Shown in pieces: positions 12,943 through 14,198 of a stretch of 14,198 nt of DNA. A program made the position numbers and the translations under genes. Positions within the stretch are counted from its first letter, which is position 1; each line of letters begins with the position of its first letter. Source of the DNA: Pseudomonadota bacterium (GTDB taxonomy: Bacteria > Pseudomonadota > Alphaproteobacteria > Rhizobiales > Devosiaceae); assembly GCA_023431205.1 (NCBI GenBank), contig JAEYXQ010000035.1, positions 1 through 14,198 of the forward strand, given 5' to 3'. The notes below the pieces were generated by a model that saw only the letters and a program-made list of their open reading frames with translations, made no database searches and had not been told where the DNA came from.

Positions 12943-14198
12943 AAGCTGCCACCGGTCTTGAAGCCCGAGTGCTTGCGCGTGCCTCTGGTGCCGCTGCGCG
13001 GGCGCGAGAACCCGCCGCCCGACGAACTGCCGCCACCTGAGGAGTTGCCGCTGCTCCAGCCGCCGCCGAAGCCGCCGCTCCGGGGCTTGCTCTTGCCGGA
13101 CGAACCGCCGCCGAAGCTTGAATCCGGCCAGCTGAACCCGCCGTCGCCCCATGGGCTGCCACCGCGCTGCCGTCCATTGTCGGGCAGCCCGATGCCGCCA
13201 CCCCAGTCGGTGGTGCCGGCGCTCCAGTTCTGCGAGCGCCGCCACTGGTCCCAGTATGTCGCAGCCGAGATGCCGCCGCGCAGGAAATCGTTGAGCAGGT
13301 CGCCGACCAGCTTGTCCTCGCGAAAGGTGGAGCGCGGATCATCGAACCGCTGCTTCTTGAACTCCCACTGGATGTCTTCCAGTTCGCGTCGCCGTGCCGC
13401 CAGCACCTTGAGCCGTTCGCGCTGGTCCTTTGTCTCTTCTTCTTCGGCCCGGATGCGGGAGCGGGCATCGTCGATCTGGGCAACGATAGTGTCGTCCTGC
13501 CCGGTGCGGGTCCGCCGCGCGTCGGCAAGCAAGGTCTGGATGTCCTCGCGCCCGAGCGCCGCCGCGAGTTCGCCCAGGGCACCGCCAAAGGCCGGGTCGC
13601 GACCCTCGGCCAGTTCGCTCAGCGCCTTGGCCGCCTCGTCGCGACTGTCCTCGGCCTCGACGATCTGGGCGTCGAGGGCATCGATCCGCCCCTGCGCCGC
13701 CTGCATCGTCTCGCGGATGCCCCGGCCACCCGCCGCATCGATCGCCGCGGTCTCGAGGGCGTCCAGTTCCTCCTGCGCCGTGTGTGCCAGCTCAGCCTGC
13801 CGCTCCGCGTGCTCGCGCAGCCGCAGCGGGATCTCGTTGAGCACGGCAAAGTTCGGCCGCGCCTTGTGATAGCCCACGAGGTTGGCGACCATGCCGTCGA
13901 AATAGCGGGTCAGATTGCCGGCGCGGTAATTGGCAGTGCCGTAGCCCGCCTCCCACAGATACATGAACAGCGGGTCGTCGCGGTACGGCTTGCCCTTGGC
14001 GTCCCGGTCCTGCTCGGCCTGCTGGGTCTTGCGCATCGCCTGCTCGGCTACCCCGGTCAGTTCCGCCAGCTCCGCCTGCTTGGCGGCAAACACCGGATCC
14101 TTGGCTATGCTTGCGCCCAGCCGGGCGGCCAGCGACCTCAACTCGCTCTGGTGCCGCTCATATTCTCGCAGCGCCTCGGCGCGCTCGCCCGTCAGCCG
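12939..14198 (-). CDS. Coiled-coil protein with Gly/Ser-rich C-terminal tail, 5' partial, not recognised
   Basis: The frame is open to the window edge: 419 residues are visible with no stop, reading RLTGERAEALREYERHQSE before the TTG at 14141, so that TTG is probably internal and the gene begins outside. Residues ~1-72 are charged, Ala/Glu/Gln-rich coiled coil. At ~74-127 lies a compact segment, DDPLFMYLWEAGYGTANY to RPNFAVLNEIPLRLREHAER, that looks like a conserved domain. Coiled coil runs on to ~280, then a segment with DLLNDFLRGGISAATYWDQW (~300-319). The last ~95 residues are rich in Gly, Ser, Arg, Trp and Phe, with repeated GGG(F/W)S and SSGGG units, ending GFKTGGSF. No signal peptide or membrane segment is visible in this part. 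I cannot assign a family. A cytoplasmic or envelope-associated scaffold is a guess. Confidence 0.75.
   Translation of the reverse strand, partial: RLTGERAEALREYERHQSELRSLAARLGASIAKDPVFAAKQAELAELTGVAEQAMRKTQQAEQDRDAKGKPYRDDPLFMYLWEAGYGTANYRAGNLTRYFDGMVANLVGYHKARPNFAVLNEIPLRLREHAERQAELAHTAQEELDALETAAIDAAGGRGIRETMQAAQGRIDALDAQIVEAEDSRDEAAKALSELAEGRDPAFGGALGELAAALGREDIQTLLADARRTRTGQDDTIVAQIDDARSRIRAEEEETKDQRERLKVLAARRRELEDIQWEFKKQRFDDPRSTFREDKLVGDLLNDFLRGGISAATYWDQWRRSQNWSAGTTDWGGGIGLPDNGRQRGGSPWGDGGFSWPDSSFGGGSSGKSKPRSGGFGGGWSSGNSSGGGSSSGGGFSRPRSGTRGTRKHSGFKTGGSF

Noticed and set aside
12958..13869. 303-codon plus-strand open frame opposite the coiled-coil gene
   Set aside because: Its translation is Ser/Arg/Pro-rich low complexity; the minus-strand frame is longer, stays open to the window end and has ordered segments.

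Overview
The window is high-GC, tightly packed DNA with strong third-position G/C bias. Its protein families (DUF1624/HGSNAT-like membrane protein, heterodimeric ABC exporter, PCu(A)C chaperone, FecCD-type siderophore transporter), its candidate RirA-type iron boxes and its REP-like intergenic hairpins point to an alphaproteobacterium, most likely a Hyphomicrobiales member such as a Devosia relative. The taxonomic placement is inference. Nothing in the window looks like a phage, plasmid, IS element, CRISPR array or RNA gene, and no gene-free stretch exceeds 300 bases. The longest gene-free stretch is about 200 bases, at 12343-12543.

Layout. (1) 2-907, +: the 3' part of a DUF1624 membrane protein with a Cys-rich tail. 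(2) 979-4811, +: two ABC half-transporters overlapping by ATGA. Their motifs make a textbook asymmetric heterodimer, with one degenerate and one consensus ATP site. A palindrome and a hairpin lie in front of the pair and a hairpin follows it. (3) 4939-6252, +: a secreted protein with a DUF3298/RsiV-like C-terminal part. (4) 6321-8503, +: a compact set of TauE/SafE permease, LysR regulator and periplasmic copper chaperone PCu(A)C. (5) 8638-12342, +: a complete catecholate-siderophore ABC importer of the CeuBCDE/YclNOPQ type (binding protein, two permeases, ATPase). Its upstream region carries two TGAC-N7-GTCA boxes, one of them placed between the -35 and -10 elements. (6) 12343-12543: three adjacent REP-like inverted repeats. 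(7) 12544-12942, +: a small VOC protein, convergent with (8) 12939-14198, -: a 5'-truncated coiled-coil protein with a Gly/Ser-rich tail. Genes 7 and 8 share one CTAG as both stop codons.

Functionally the window is dominated by envelope transport: drug or lipid export, anion export, copper delivery and iron-siderophore import. The best-supported insight is in the iron operon. The binding protein keeps all five residues of the CeuE iron/siderophore site at nearly identical spacing, and the promoter carries paired iron-box candidates. I saw no strong candidate for an entirely new system. The least explained items are the coiled-coil/GS-tail protein, the Cys-rich tail of the DUF1624 protein, and the nested inverted repeats around the siderophore promoter and the TauE start codon.
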